The notes under the pieces are model-generated. The model had not been told where the DNA came from, ran no database searches, and saw only the letters and a program-made list of their open reading frames with translations. A DNA stretch of 64,000 nucleotides from Bradyrhizobium sp. STM 3843. Lineage in GTDB: Bacteria; Pseudomonadota; Alphaproteobacteria; Rhizobiales; Xanthobacteraceae. The position numbers were made by a program, and so were the translations under genes. Shown piece after piece: positions 9,033 through 17,353 of this stretch. Position 1 is the stretch's first letter. Every line of letters starts with the position of its first letter. The stretch covers positions 124,001-188,000 of the forward strand of contig NZ_CAFK01000299.1 in NCBI RefSeq assembly GCF_000239815.1, in the 5' to 3' direction.

Positions 9033-10148
9033 TCAGCCGTGCGGATGCGAGCCCGGCATCGACATGGAGGATCGATCCGGCTCGGGGGTCGCCGACAAGG
9101 TGCCAAACAGGCCCTGTGCTTCGTCCTGCACACCGGCCGTAAAATAGATCTTGTTGGGGTCGCTGTTGCCACTGCCATTGCCGGGAACCAGAGCCCAGAG
9201 ATCACCAATGGTGATTGGAGCGCCGGCGGCGTCGAGCAACTTGCCGTCAAAGTGATCGCTCTTCAGATTGAAGGCATTGATGGTGCCGTCACCGAAATTT
9301 CCGACCAGTAGATCGCCGCTCAGCTCTCCAAAGGAGGCGGGCGCGATTGCAAGCCCCCAGGGCGAATCGAGCGGCCCGTGCGATGCCACCCTTTGGAGCA
9401 AGTGCCCGTCGAGGTCGAACTCGTCGACGAAGCCGTTGCCCGCACCGGCGACGTCGTCATGCTTGGCCGCATCCTGCAATGCGAACGTAACGAACAAGTG
9501 GCCATCAAGGACCTGGACATTAAAGGGCGCATAGCCGTGCGGCAGATGCTTGTCGGTAAAGCTGTTCACCTGATTGAAGTTCTGGTCGAAGACATCGACC
9601 TTCCCACTGTTGAAGTTCGCAGCGAAAAGGAAGGTACCCTCGTCATTAGTGCCGATCGCGAGACCCTTGTAGACGGCGCCCTTGCTCGAATTATCGACCG
9701 CGATGACCGAGCTCGTGGGATCTACGTTCGGGCTCCAGCCGGATATTGTGCCGTCCTCCGTTGCGAAGATGAACTTCGCCGAGTCAGTCTTGCCGCCACT
9801 GGTGACGTCGAAACCGCTTCCTGCATTGAAGACCTGTCCGGTGGGGGCGGAATGGTCTTCTCCGGCGATTCCTGCGACCGTTACAAGCTGAGGCCCGGCC
9901 GGCATTCCGGCAGCATTATAGATCGTCGTCACGCCCTTGCCATTGTCCGAAACCCAGAAAAGCCCAGTCGGGCTTTCGGCAATGCCCCAGGGATTGATGA
10001 GGTTTGGATCGATTGTCGTTGTCGCCGTGACACCAGGGGTCTGTGCGCTATCTGCAACCAGATTGGTCTGCGTGACGGCGACCTCCTGGTTTTCGCGATC
10101 GTGATTGTGGTGATGACGATGGTGATGATCCGGATTCATTGCGTCCAT
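9033..10148 (-). CDS. TIGR03118-family beta-propeller protein, possible secretion substrate
   Basis: A 371-residue protein. The N-terminus MDAMNPDHHHRHHHNHD is extremely His/Asp-rich and is not a Sec signal. The body has repeated propeller blades (NPWGIAESPTGLFWVSDNG, LDSPWGLAIAPASFG, LLVGNFGDGTINAF) as in the TIGR03118 family of NHL-like proteins. ATG 10148 is preceded by GGAGG at five bases; a longer frame to 10310 lacks such a site. Base 9032 to 8889 separates it from the ABC exporter, which reads in the same direction. A protein without a Sec signal next to a type I exporter suggests it is the cargo, but no RTX repeats are present. The His stretch may bind metal. Confidence 0.75.
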   Translation of the reverse strand: MDAMNPDHHHRHHHNHDRENQEVAVTQTNLVADSAQTPGVTATTTIDPNLINPWGIAESPTGLFWVSDNGKGVTTIYNAAGMPAGPQLVTVAGIAGEDHSAPTGQVFNAGSGFDVTSGGKTDSAKFIFATEDGTISGWSPNVDPTSSVIAVDNSSKGAVYKGLAIGTNDEGTFLFAANFNSGKVDVFDQNFNQVNSFTDKHLPHGYAPFNVQVLDGHLFVTFALQDAAKHDDVAGAGNGFVDEFDLDGHLLQRVASHGPLDSPWGLAIAPASFGELSGDLLVGNFGDGTINAFNLKSDHFDGKLLDAAGAPITIGDLWALVPGNGSGNSDPNKIYFTAGVQDEAQGLFGTLSATPEPDRSSMSMPGSHPHG

Positions 10149-10410
10149 GATTTCCTCCAGTTCCGTGGCGCGCCCATCCCAACGCCGATCAAACGACACG
10201 CGACCTCTCGAGCCCTCTCCATCTCGGAGCGGGCAGCGCTTCTGGCAAAGGAAATTTCCGAACGCTCGTGAAGGACGAGCGACAACTTGCAGTATCTCTT
10301 CCGGCATCACGCCAACTCAAATGACCTTTTTGTTAGTTTTTTCACGATCGGGTGACACTCGCGGGTGGCACTTGGCGCGTTCGGATATTTCATCTCATCG
10401 TTCGAATGCA

Positions 10411-10519
10411 ATGAACGCGATCGAACGCAAACGAAAGCGAAGCAAAATCAACGAAGCCAAGCGATATGCTTGCCGCTCATAACGGTCTGGTTGCAGTTCG
10501 AGTCCTGCGGGGCCCACCA
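10411..10519 (+). repeat. right direct repeat ending in the 3' half of a CAU-anticodon tRNA (att-like)
   Basis: This is the counterpart of 2167-2274. It shares GAACGCGATCGAAC, the purine-rich tract ATCAACGAAGCCAAGCG, and the tRNA 3' half with anticodon loop CTCATAA, T-loop TTCGAGT and the end GGGCCCACCA. One G is missing from the T-stem compared with the left copy, and the D-arm is absent, so it is not a functional tRNA. The two copies enclose about 8.2 kb that includes the type I secretion genes. No integrase gene is found between them. Confidence 0.6.
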
Positions 10520-11054
10520 ATGTTATCCAATGTTATTAGGCCTTCATTTCGTTGCCGTTGGGCCACCGCACCAGAAGCGCCTCACTTCGTGACTGACTGC
10601 CATTACTTCAGCAGTCCGCAAACTACCGCTCTACACTTGCTCTAGCTATGGTTCTCCGCGTGCTTCGTAGATTCGGCTGCGGGATCGCACGAAACGGCCA
10701 AACGGTGCGCTTCTTCGTCGAACTGCTTATCAACAGTTGCCAGCTCGTAAGTGTCCGGTCTGCGCCGATAGCGGCCCTCACCGCCGAAGGGCTTTTGGCA
10801 CGGTCCCAAACACGTCATCGATCGCCTCAATCGTGGCTCGGCAAACGATCCCTGCAGCTGCTATTTCTGCACTGCGCCATACTTCGCCTCAATCGCATTT
10901 GTTCGGTGCTACCGGCTCTCGTGTGGGCGACCGGAGAGGCCTTGGCGCCAGAGATCGAACATTGCGATGTTTTTGTTTGTCCACAATCGACCCCTCTTGT
11001 ATAATCTGCGCGCTTTTTCAGTCTCCTGAGCTCAGTCTCCTGAAGAGACCTGCC
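10520..11054. other. intergenic region, no supported gene
   Basis: Open frames exist on both strands, but none has a ribosome site with coding-like composition. The right end has a promoter (listed separately) and a short tandem duplication of CAGTCTCCTGA (11022-11044) just before the next gene. Confidence 0.4.
10977..11005 (+). promoter_or_regulatory. sigma-70-type promoter for the small membrane protein gene
   Basis: TTGTCC (10977-10982) and a perfect TATAAT (11000-11005) are separated by 17 bases. Transcription would start near 11012, about 43 bases before the ATG at 11055. Confidence 0.55.
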
Positions 11055-11177
11055 ATGAAAGCCTTCCTGCTAGCCTGCATCGCCGCCATCATTATTGCTG
11101 CGGCTGCCGTTGTCGTGCTCAACCGGGTTCAAGAGCCAGTGCAAGAGGCCTTTGCAACGACAGCTGTGCGTCTCTAA
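11055..11177 (+). CDS. very small membrane protein (40 aa)
   Basis: MKAFLLACIAAIIIAAAAVVVLNRVQ is one hydrophobic helix of about 20 residues, followed by QEPVQEAFATTAVRL. The gene has its own promoter (TATAAT at 11000) and a GAAGAG purine tract before the ATG. Similar 40-residue single-helix proteins are widespread in Bradyrhizobium and have no known function. Confidence 0.6.
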   Translation: MKAFLLACIAAIIIAAAAVVVLNRVQEPVQEAFATTAVRL

Positions 11178-11357
11178 GCGTCGCGCTGAGAGATTCCAGG
11201 CAGGGATAACGATTTGCGTACCGCTTGTTTACGAAGCGCTCAAGGCGGCTCCGTAACGTGTGATCGCGACGCCGACCTTAACGGTTCGTGAAGTTCTTCC
11301 GTTCCGCTTTGAACCGTGTGCAGCCTTACGCCGACAGGGGCTGAACGAAGATTCTCC

Positions 11358-11555
11358 ATGCGTTCGACGATACTCGCTCTCACAATCGCTCTTACGATTG
11401 TTGCCGGTTCTTCGACCTTGCTGCGATCATGGTCGCTTTCGACTGAATCACCCTCAGCTGGCATGCCGCCGTTGCAAGAACTTTATAAATTGGCCGGCGT
11501 AGACAAGCTTCCGGCTCAACAGATCGAATATCTGTCGATGGAGACACGACTGTAA
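11358..11555 (+). CDS. small exported protein (65 aa)
   Basis: It begins MRSTILALTIALTIVAGSST, a clear signal peptide or membrane helix, then a short polar tail with LQELYKLAGVDKLPAQQIEYLS. The tail resembles that of the 71-residue protein at 24834-25049, which has LHSMQSGRGAENLPVDEFDDRSL, so the two may be distant paralogues. The ATG at 11358 is the natural start because it begins the hydrophobic segment. An upstream in-frame GTG at 11316 would hide the signal. The function is unknown. Confidence 0.55.
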   Translation: MRSTILALTIALTIVAGSSTLLRSWSLSTESPSAGMPPLQELYKLAGVDKLPAQQIEYLSMETRL

Positions 11556-11617
11556 TTTCTGTCAGGCCTCTGCGAGGAGCGCGAGGCGCTCTGAAGCGAC
11601 GCCGGGCTGCCGGATTT

Positions 11618-12616
11618 CTACTCAGCCGCAGTCGCAGCGGTCCGCGCATGATTTGCATCCGCGCGCGCGATCTCGTTTTCAAGCCAGAGGTTATGGTGCT
11701 CCCTGGCCCAGTTGACATCGACGGTGCCGCTGCCCATTGCTTCGAACGCACCTTCCATGCCAATCGTGCCAATGTAGATATGCGCCAGCATCGCTGCGAT
11801 GAACAACATCGCCACGATGGAGTGGACGATTTGCGCGAGCTGCATCCCTTCAATCCCGGACAGATAGAAGGGGAACATCAGGTTATATCCGGTGGCCGCC
11901 ACCAAACCTCCGCCGATGACCACGATCCAATAGATCGCCTTCTGGCCGGCGTTGAAGCGATAGGCCGGGGGATGATCGTGACCCACGATACCGCCGCGGC
12001 GCTTGAGCCACTCGACATCCACCTTGTTCGGGATGTTGCCCGCGATCCACATCAGGAAGATCAGCACGACTCCGATGGTGAATGGGAAGCTCAGATAGTT
12101 ATGTGCGTATTTTGCCCACTGCGACCAGTCGGAAAAGGCCTCGTGGCCGATCAGTGGCAGGAGCAACGGACGACCGAAGGTGACGTTCAATCCGGAAATC
12201 GCAAGAACGATGAAGCAGGTCGCGGTCATCCAATGCACGAAGCGCTCGAATGAGCTAAAGCGCACGATGGCCCGCCCCGAGCGACCGCTCTCCAGTCGTA
12301 CCATGCCGCGGCTAAGATAGAAGATGATCAACACCGCGAGCATGCCAAGAATGGCGATGCCGCCAATCCAGCGCAGCGCAACGTCGCGGAACTCACGCCA
12401 CTCGCGCCCGGCTGGTTGCACGAGCACACTGGAGCGCTGGTCGGGAATGCTGACGCGCCCTTGGATCCGGTCCATTTTCTGAAGAAGCTGCAGCTCCCTG
12501 ACCGAGCTGGCGGTCGGGTTGACCTGCTGAGCAACAGACGGTGCAGCCACGGAGACGAGAAGCACCAGTGCGCCCGCGCCAATCGCGAGTCGAATAAATC
12601 GTGCAAGACACACCAT
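11618..12616 (-). CDS. formate dehydrogenase gamma subunit, cytochrome b556
   Basis: A 332-residue membrane subunit. A signal-like N-terminus (to about residue 29, ending PSVAQQ) is followed by one helix (about 83-103) and a four-helix cytochrome b core with heme-ligand histidines in FERFVHWMTA, AKYAHNYLSF and MLAHIYIGTIG. It takes electrons from the iron-sulfur beta subunit across two b hemes and reduces quinone. GGGAGG lies five bases before the ATG. It is the last gene of the structural operon, 42 bases after the beta subunit. Its length fits FdoI/FdnI relatives with an extended N-terminus, the form typical of rhizobia. Confidence 0.93.
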   Translation of the reverse strand: MVCLARFIRLAIGAGALVLLVSVAAPSVAQQVNPTASSVRELQLLQKMDRIQGRVSIPDQRSSVLVQPAGREWREFRDVALRWIGGIAILGMLAVLIIFYLSRGMVRLESGRSGRAIVRFSSFERFVHWMTATCFIVLAISGLNVTFGRPLLLPLIGHEAFSDWSQWAKYAHNYLSFPFTIGVVLIFLMWIAGNIPNKVDVEWLKRRGGIVGHDHPPAYRFNAGQKAIYWIVVIGGGLVAATGYNLMFPFYLSGIEGMQLAQIVHSIVAMLFIAAMLAHIYIGTIGMEGAFEAMGSGTVDVNWAREHHNLWLENEIARADANHARTAATAAE

Positions 12617-12658
12617 ACATTCCTCCCGATATTAAGCGATCGCTGGCGTTATCGCCTT

Positions 12659-13255
12659 TCAGGACTCGATCGTCTCGCGATAAGCGGTCTTCCAGCCCCA
12701 GGCACCGGAGCCGTAGCCGCGCTTCATCACGCGCTCCTTGTAGATCTGGGCAATGATTTCGCCGTCGCCGGCGAGCAACGACTTGGTCGAGCACATCTCG
12801 GCGCACAGCGGCAGCTTGCCCTCGGCCAGACGGTTCGCACCATATTTCTCGTATTCCTCCTTGCTGCCGTCGGCCTCGGGACCGCCGGCGCAGAACGTGC
12901 ATTTGTCCATCTTGCCGCGAGAGCCGAAATTGCCGACCTTCGGATATTGCGGCGCGCCGAACGGACAGGCGTAGAAGCAATAGCCGCAGCCGATGCACAG
13001 ATCCTTGGAGTGAAGCACGACCCCGTCAGCCGTCGTGTAGATGCAATTCACCGGGCACACCGCCGCGCACGGGGCGTCGGTGCAGTGCATGCAAGCCATC
13101 GAGACCGAACGCTCGCCCGGCTTGCCGTCATTGATAGTAACGACGCGGCGCCGGTTGATGCCCCAGGGCACCTCGTGCTCGTTCTTGCAGGCGGTGACGC
13201 AGGCATTGCATTCGATGCAACGGTCGGCGTCGCAGAGGAATTTCATACGTGCCAT
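12659..13255 (-). CDS. fdh3B: formate dehydrogenase FDH3-type beta subunit, 4Fe-4S protein
   Basis: A 198-residue ferredoxin-like subunit with cysteine groups for four 4Fe-4S clusters: CIECNACVTACKNE, CMHCTDAPCAAVCPV, CIGCGYCFYACPFG, and CTFC with CAEMC. It conducts electrons from the molybdenum subunit to the cytochrome b subunit. It lacks the C-terminal membrane helix seen in E. coli FdnH, as is usual for the shorter FDH3 type. ATG 13255 lies 15 bases after the alpha-subunit stop, so the two are co-transcribed. Confidence 0.94.
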   Translation of the reverse strand: MARMKFLCDADRCIECNACVTACKNEHEVPWGINRRRVVTINDGKPGERSVSMACMHCTDAPCAAVCPVNCIYTTADGVVLHSKDLCIGCGYCFYACPFGAPQYPKVGNFGSRGKMDKCTFCAGGPEADGSKEEYEKYGANRLAEGKLPLCAEMCSTKSLLAGDGEIIAQIYKERVMKRGYGSGAWGWKTAYRETIES

Positions 13256-13270
13256 GGTCGTCGTTGCTCC

Positions 13271-16219
13271 CTATGCTGCCGCGATCTGACAGAGAGTGAC
13301 TTTGGGCTCCTGCATGCCGGTCGCCGGATCGTACCCGTAGGTGGTGATCGTGTTCGCGCTTTCGCCGAGCACGATCGGATCGGTGCCCTTCGGATAGTTG
13401 CCACGCAGATCCTTGCCTCCGAACCAGCCGCCGAAGTGGAAAGGCATCCAGGCCACTCCCTTGCCGACGCGCTCGGTCACCAACGCCTTCATCCTGGCGC
13501 GCGAATTGTTTTCGGCACCGGTGACCCAGACCCAGCCGCCGTCCTTGACACCGCGGTCGGCCGCATCGGCAGGATTGATCTCGATGAACATGTCCTGCTG
13601 CAACTCGGCAAGCCAGGGGTTGGTGCGCGTTTCTTCGCCGCCGCCCTCGTACTCGACGAGACGACCCGATGAGAGGATAAGCGGGAATTGCTTGGCGATG
13701 CCCTTCTCTACCGCCGCCTTCTGTACGGAAAAGCCGATATTTGGCATTCGGAACTGCTTGGCATCGGGCAGTGTCGGATATTTCGCGACTAGATCGACGC
13801 GCGGCGTGTAGATCGGCTCGCGATGAACCGGAATGGGATCGGGCAAGCCGAACGCATTCATGCGCGCCTTGCCGTTGCCGTAAGGCACGCAGCCGTGTTT
13901 GAGCGCCACGCGCTGGATGCCGCCGGACAGGTCCAGCGACCATGAGACCGTATCCGGATTGGCCGAGTTGACCTTGTTGATGGTCGCCACTTCGGCTTCG
14001 CTGAGGTCCGTGTCCCATCCGAGCTTCTTCAGGACCGCCAGCGTGAATTCCGGATAGCCGTCCTGGATTTCCGAACCCTTGGAATAGGACCCGTCCGCAA
14101 GCAGGCTGACCTTCCGCGTCGTGCCGTCAGGAAGCTTTTCCTCGCGCTCGAGCCCGAAGCGGGGCCTGAACGTGCCACCACCATCCATCACGTGGAGATT
14201 GGTATTGTAGAGCAGCGGGGTGCCGGGATGCCGCACTTCGGGCGAGCCCCAGCATGGCCACGGCAGGCCGTAATAGTCGCCGCCGACCTCCGGATCGTCC
14301 TTGGGCGCCCGCATGGTTAGGAAGTCGAACTTGGCCTGGTTCTTCATGTGCGCCTTCAGTCGCTCGGGCGACTGCCCGCAATAGCCGGTAGACCAGCTGC
14401 CGCGATTCATTTCCCGAAGCACATCCTCGGCTTCCGGCAGATTGTTCTCGACCTTGATATTCTTGAACATCTTGTCGGCGAACCCGCACTTCTTCGCCAT
14501 CAGATAGATGACCTCGAGGTCATCCTTCGATTCGAAGATCGGCTTCACGATCTGCTCGCCCCACTGCAGCGAGCGGTTCGAGGCGACGCGCGAACCCTTG
14601 CACTCGAATTGCGTGGCAATCGGAAGAATGTAGACGCCGTCCTTGCGTCCGGCCTCCACCGCGAGCGATGCCCAGGTGGTTGGATGCGGGTCGGCAATGA
14701 CGAGCACTTCGAGCGCCTTCAGACCATTGAGGGATTCAGGAATGCGCGTGATGCTGTTGCTGGCGTGCCCCTGCACGAACACCGCCCGCACGTTGTCTCT
14801 CTGCGCCACCTGCTCTTTCGGCAGCGTCACCGCTTCGAACCAGCGGGTGAGCGGGATGCCGGGGGTTTCCATGATCTGCTTGCTGTCGAAGCGAGACTTC
14901 AGGAAGTCGTAGTCGACTTCCCAGACCCGCGACCAATGCTTCCATGCGCCTTCGGCGAGGCCGTAGTAGAACGGCAGCGTGACGATATCGAGCCCGACGT
15001 CGGTCGCTCCCTGCACGTTGTCATGGCCGCGGAAGATATTGGCGCCCATGCCCTGTCCACCGACATTTCCGGTCATCAGGAGTAGGATGCAACTCGCCCG
15101 CACATTGGCGGTACCGACCGTCTTCTGGGTCTGGCCCATGGCCCAGATCAGCGTCGAAGGCTTTTCCGTCGCAAACATCTTGGCGACACGCTTGAGCTGT
15201 TCGCCAGGAATACCGCTGACGCGCTCAACCTCTTCCGGATTCCATTTCTCGACCTCCTTGCGAAGATCGTCGAAACCGTAGACGCGCTGCCGGATGAACT
15301 CCTTGTCCTCCCAGCCGTTCTGGAGGATGTGCCACATCATGCCGTAGAGCACCGGGATGTCGGTGCCCGGCCGCATGCGCACATACTCGGTGGCATGTGC
15401 CGCGGTCCGGGTCAGACGCGGGTCGATGACGATGAAGTTCGCCCTTTGAAGCTCCTTGCCCTCGAGCAGATGCTGAAGCGATACCGGGTGCGCCTCGGCG
15501 GGATTGCCGCCCATGATCATTTGGGTTTTGGCATTGCGGATATCATTGTAGCTGTTGGTCATCGCGCCGTAGCCCCAGGTGTTGGCGACGCCGGTGACCG
15601 TCGTTGAATGGCAGATGCGCGCTTGATGGTCGGTGTTGTTGGTACCCCAGAATGCGCCGAGCTTGCGGAACAGATAGGCGCCCTCATTCGTCATCTTGGC
15701 CGAACCGAGCCAATAAACGGAATCCGGGCCCGACTTCTCACGAATCTCGAGCAGCTTGTCGCCGACCTCGTTGATTGCCGTGTCCCAGGAGACGCGCGTC
15801 CATTGCCCACCCACGAGCTTCATCGGATAACGCAGCCGGCGCTCGCTGTGCACGAGTTCGCGCACGGAGGCGCCCTTGGCACAATGCGATCCGCGATTGA
15901 TCGGAGAATCCCAGCTCGGCTCCTGGCCGATCCACACCCCGTTCAACACCTCCGCGGTCACAGTGCATCCAACCGAGCAATGCGTGCAAATGCTCTTGCG
16001 AACGGTCGCTCCGGATGAAAGGGGACCCACCGCTGCCGCCTTTGTCTGGCGCACGCCGCCAAGCGGCAGCGTGCCCAATGCGGCGAGCGCGCCGCCGGCA
16101 AGGCCCGATCGGCGCAGGAACGTGCGACGGTCGAGGCCACTGGTTTGCCCGGACAGGCCGGCCGCGATTGATCCGCGTGAGGCGGTTTCGGAACGCTGTT
16201 GTGTTCTCTTGATCAGCAT
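13271..16219 (-). CDS. formate dehydrogenase alpha subunit, molybdopterin (Cys type)
   Basis: A 982-residue catalytic subunit. The Tat signal RRTFLRRSGLAGG sits at about residues 31-43. The N-terminal 4Fe-4S cluster uses CTHCSVGC and a later Cys (about C78, C81, C85, C113). The Mo/W-bis-MGD domain follows, with the active-site Cys203 in HQARICHSTTV where E. coli FdnG has selenocysteine; the next His is conserved. It oxidises formate to CO2 in the periplasm. I chose ATG 16219 because GGGAGG lies six bases upstream; an upstream TTG would add five residues. The gene sits between the small Tat protein and the beta subunit. Confidence 0.95.
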   Translation of the reverse strand: MLIKRTQQRSETASRGSIAAGLSGQTSGLDRRTFLRRSGLAGGALAALGTLPLGGVRQTKAAAVGPLSSGATVRKSICTHCSVGCTVTAEVLNGVWIGQEPSWDSPINRGSHCAKGASVRELVHSERRLRYPMKLVGGQWTRVSWDTAINEVGDKLLEIREKSGPDSVYWLGSAKMTNEGAYLFRKLGAFWGTNNTDHQARICHSTTVTGVANTWGYGAMTNSYNDIRNAKTQMIMGGNPAEAHPVSLQHLLEGKELQRANFIVIDPRLTRTAAHATEYVRMRPGTDIPVLYGMMWHILQNGWEDKEFIRQRVYGFDDLRKEVEKWNPEEVERVSGIPGEQLKRVAKMFATEKPSTLIWAMGQTQKTVGTANVRASCILLLMTGNVGGQGMGANIFRGHDNVQGATDVGLDIVTLPFYYGLAEGAWKHWSRVWEVDYDFLKSRFDSKQIMETPGIPLTRWFEAVTLPKEQVAQRDNVRAVFVQGHASNSITRIPESLNGLKALEVLVIADPHPTTWASLAVEAGRKDGVYILPIATQFECKGSRVASNRSLQWGEQIVKPIFESKDDLEVIYLMAKKCGFADKMFKNIKVENNLPEAEDVLREMNRGSWSTGYCGQSPERLKAHMKNQAKFDFLTMRAPKDDPEVGGDYYGLPWPCWGSPEVRHPGTPLLYNTNLHVMDGGGTFRPRFGLEREEKLPDGTTRKVSLLADGSYSKGSEIQDGYPEFTLAVLKKLGWDTDLSEAEVATINKVNSANPDTVSWSLDLSGGIQRVALKHGCVPYGNGKARMNAFGLPDPIPVHREPIYTPRVDLVAKYPTLPDAKQFRMPNIGFSVQKAAVEKGIAKQFPLILSSGRLVEYEGGGEETRTNPWLAELQQDMFIEINPADAADRGVKDGGWVWVTGAENNSRARMKALVTERVGKGVAWMPFHFGGWFGGKDLRGNYPKGTDPIVLGESANTITTYGYDPATGMQEPKVTLCQIAAA

Positions 16220-16230
16220 GGCCGCCTCCC

Positions 16231-16440
16231 TCAACCAGGATATCGATTGACGCGGTAGTAGGCTTTCACGTGGTCGGTTTCCTTGTAGCGCGCCTTGCGT
16301 TTCTCCTGGTCGGTCTCGCTGTCAGCCTGCGCTTGTGTGATCAAGGGCTTTGCCAGCGTCGCTCCCGCGCCGACCGTGCCGATGCCGACCTTGCGAAGGA
16401 AGTCGCGGCGCCCGACAGTCGTTTTCTTCTCGTCTCGCAT
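16231..16440 (-). CDS. small Tat-signal protein of the formate dehydrogenase operon
   Basis: A 69-residue protein with a Tat motif (GRRDFLRKVG at residues 10-19), a short hydrophobic stretch, and a charged mature part ending HVKAYYRVNRYPG. Proteins like this precede the alpha subunit in many alphaproteobacterial FDH3 operons and are thought to be a small subunit or maturation partner. It ends 11 bases before the alpha-subunit ATG. The name and role rest on conserved position, not on a known activity. Confidence 0.8.
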   Translation of the reverse strand: MRDEKKTTVGRRDFLRKVGIGTVGAGATLAKPLITQAQADSETDQEKRKARYKETDHVKAYYRVNRYPG

Positions 16441-16468
16441 CGCATCTCTCCTGGACCAGCGGCGTTGG

Positions 16469-17239
16469 TCAGTTGGCGAACGTGAAAGCCTCGCTTTCTA
16501 TTTCCAGAAAAACTCGTCCAAGCGTCCCGACCAACCGGTAGAATTTGGCGGCTTCCGCCTTCTCCATGTCGGCGAACAAACGTCCCACCCAGCGCGACAC
16601 ATGCTTCTCGAAGAAAGCGCGTTGTACCTCCGGCGATCCCGCAAAGCGGCCCGCCGCAAGGCCTGCCATGATCTCGCACAGCGTCGCCGCGTGATCCTCC
16701 GGCTCGGGATTGTTCTCCATCCGCTCGATGCCGAGCGCAGCCAGATCGTTGCGCAAGCGCGACAGCGGGCGTTCGTTGAGAAAGCCGGTCAGGTAATAGG
16801 ATGCGTAAGGAAGCAACTCGCCACGGCCGAGGCCGACGAACAGATCGAAATATTCGCGCTCGATCTCGGATACGACGCCATTCGACGCAGCGTCTGAAAG
16901 AGCGGCGTGGGCGCGCCCAAGCGGCGTCGCATCGCCCTTCAGTTGCGCGATCTGCTCAAGCAATGCGGCCGACGGCGCCGAAGATAGCAAGGCCGCAAGC
17001 AGCGCGTATTCCTGCATGCGGGCTGCGTCGATCGGATCAACCGCGACAATAGGCTCACTATAGAGATCGGGACGGAGCACCTTGCGCGACACGCCGGTTG
17101 CGCCTTCGACCGCAATCACTCGTTGCGCCGGCACCCGCTCCCAGTTCGACACCGAAGGCTGGGCAACACCGATTTTTCGGGCAAGCTGGGCAACGCCGCC
17201 CGCCGCATCGATGGCACGTTCAAGGCCTGCATCGCGCAT
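16469..17239 (-). CDS. TorD-family maturation chaperone with N-terminal YdaS-like HTH domain
   Basis: A 256-residue protein with two parts. Residues 1 to about 60 (AGGVAQLARKIGVAQPSVSNWERVPAQRVIAVEGATGVSR) match the Cro-like YdaS helix-turn-helix fold. Residues ~70-256 are an all-helical TorD/DmsD-like chaperone with EREYFDLFVGLGRGELLPYASYYLTGF, which binds the Tat signal of molybdoenzymes and guards cofactor insertion. GGAGGAGGT precedes ATG 17239 at a good distance. It lies in the FDH operon, so the client is probably the alpha subunit. The DNA-binding domain suggests it may also report on maturation by controlling transcription, which is an inference. Confidence 0.85.
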   Translation of the reverse strand: MRDAGLERAIDAAGGVAQLARKIGVAQPSVSNWERVPAQRVIAVEGATGVSRKVLRPDLYSEPIVAVDPIDAARMQEYALLAALLSSAPSAALLEQIAQLKGDATPLGRAHAALSDAASNGVVSEIEREYFDLFVGLGRGELLPYASYYLTGFLNERPLSRLRNDLAALGIERMENNPEPEDHAATLCEIMAGLAAGRFAGSPEVQRAFFEKHVSRWVGRLFADMEKAEAAKFYRLVGTLGRVFLEIESEAFTFAN

Positions 17240-17353
17240 GCTGACCTCCTCCCATCCGGGGGCCAATTGCGGTTGCGGACCAAAGATTACGGCGCGCGTC
17301 GGGAACTGGTCAATTGCATGCCATAGCTAAAGGCTATCACATTTAGTCGCAGG

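Noticed and set aside
9033-10310. Start of the propeller protein at 10310
   Set aside because: ATG 10148 has GGAGG at a proper distance, and the upstream 54 residues are arginine-rich and unlike the family.
10642-11004. Frames on both strands between the right repeat and the small membrane gene
   Set aside because: No ribosome site with coding-like composition, and they overlap each other.
13128-14018. Minus-strand frame within the FDH alpha gene
   Set aside because: It is a shadow of the alpha-subunit frame and has no domain of its own.
13271-16219. A selenocysteine codon in the FDH alpha subunit
   Set aside because: The active-site codon is Cys (in HQARICHSTT) and the reading frame has no internal TGA.
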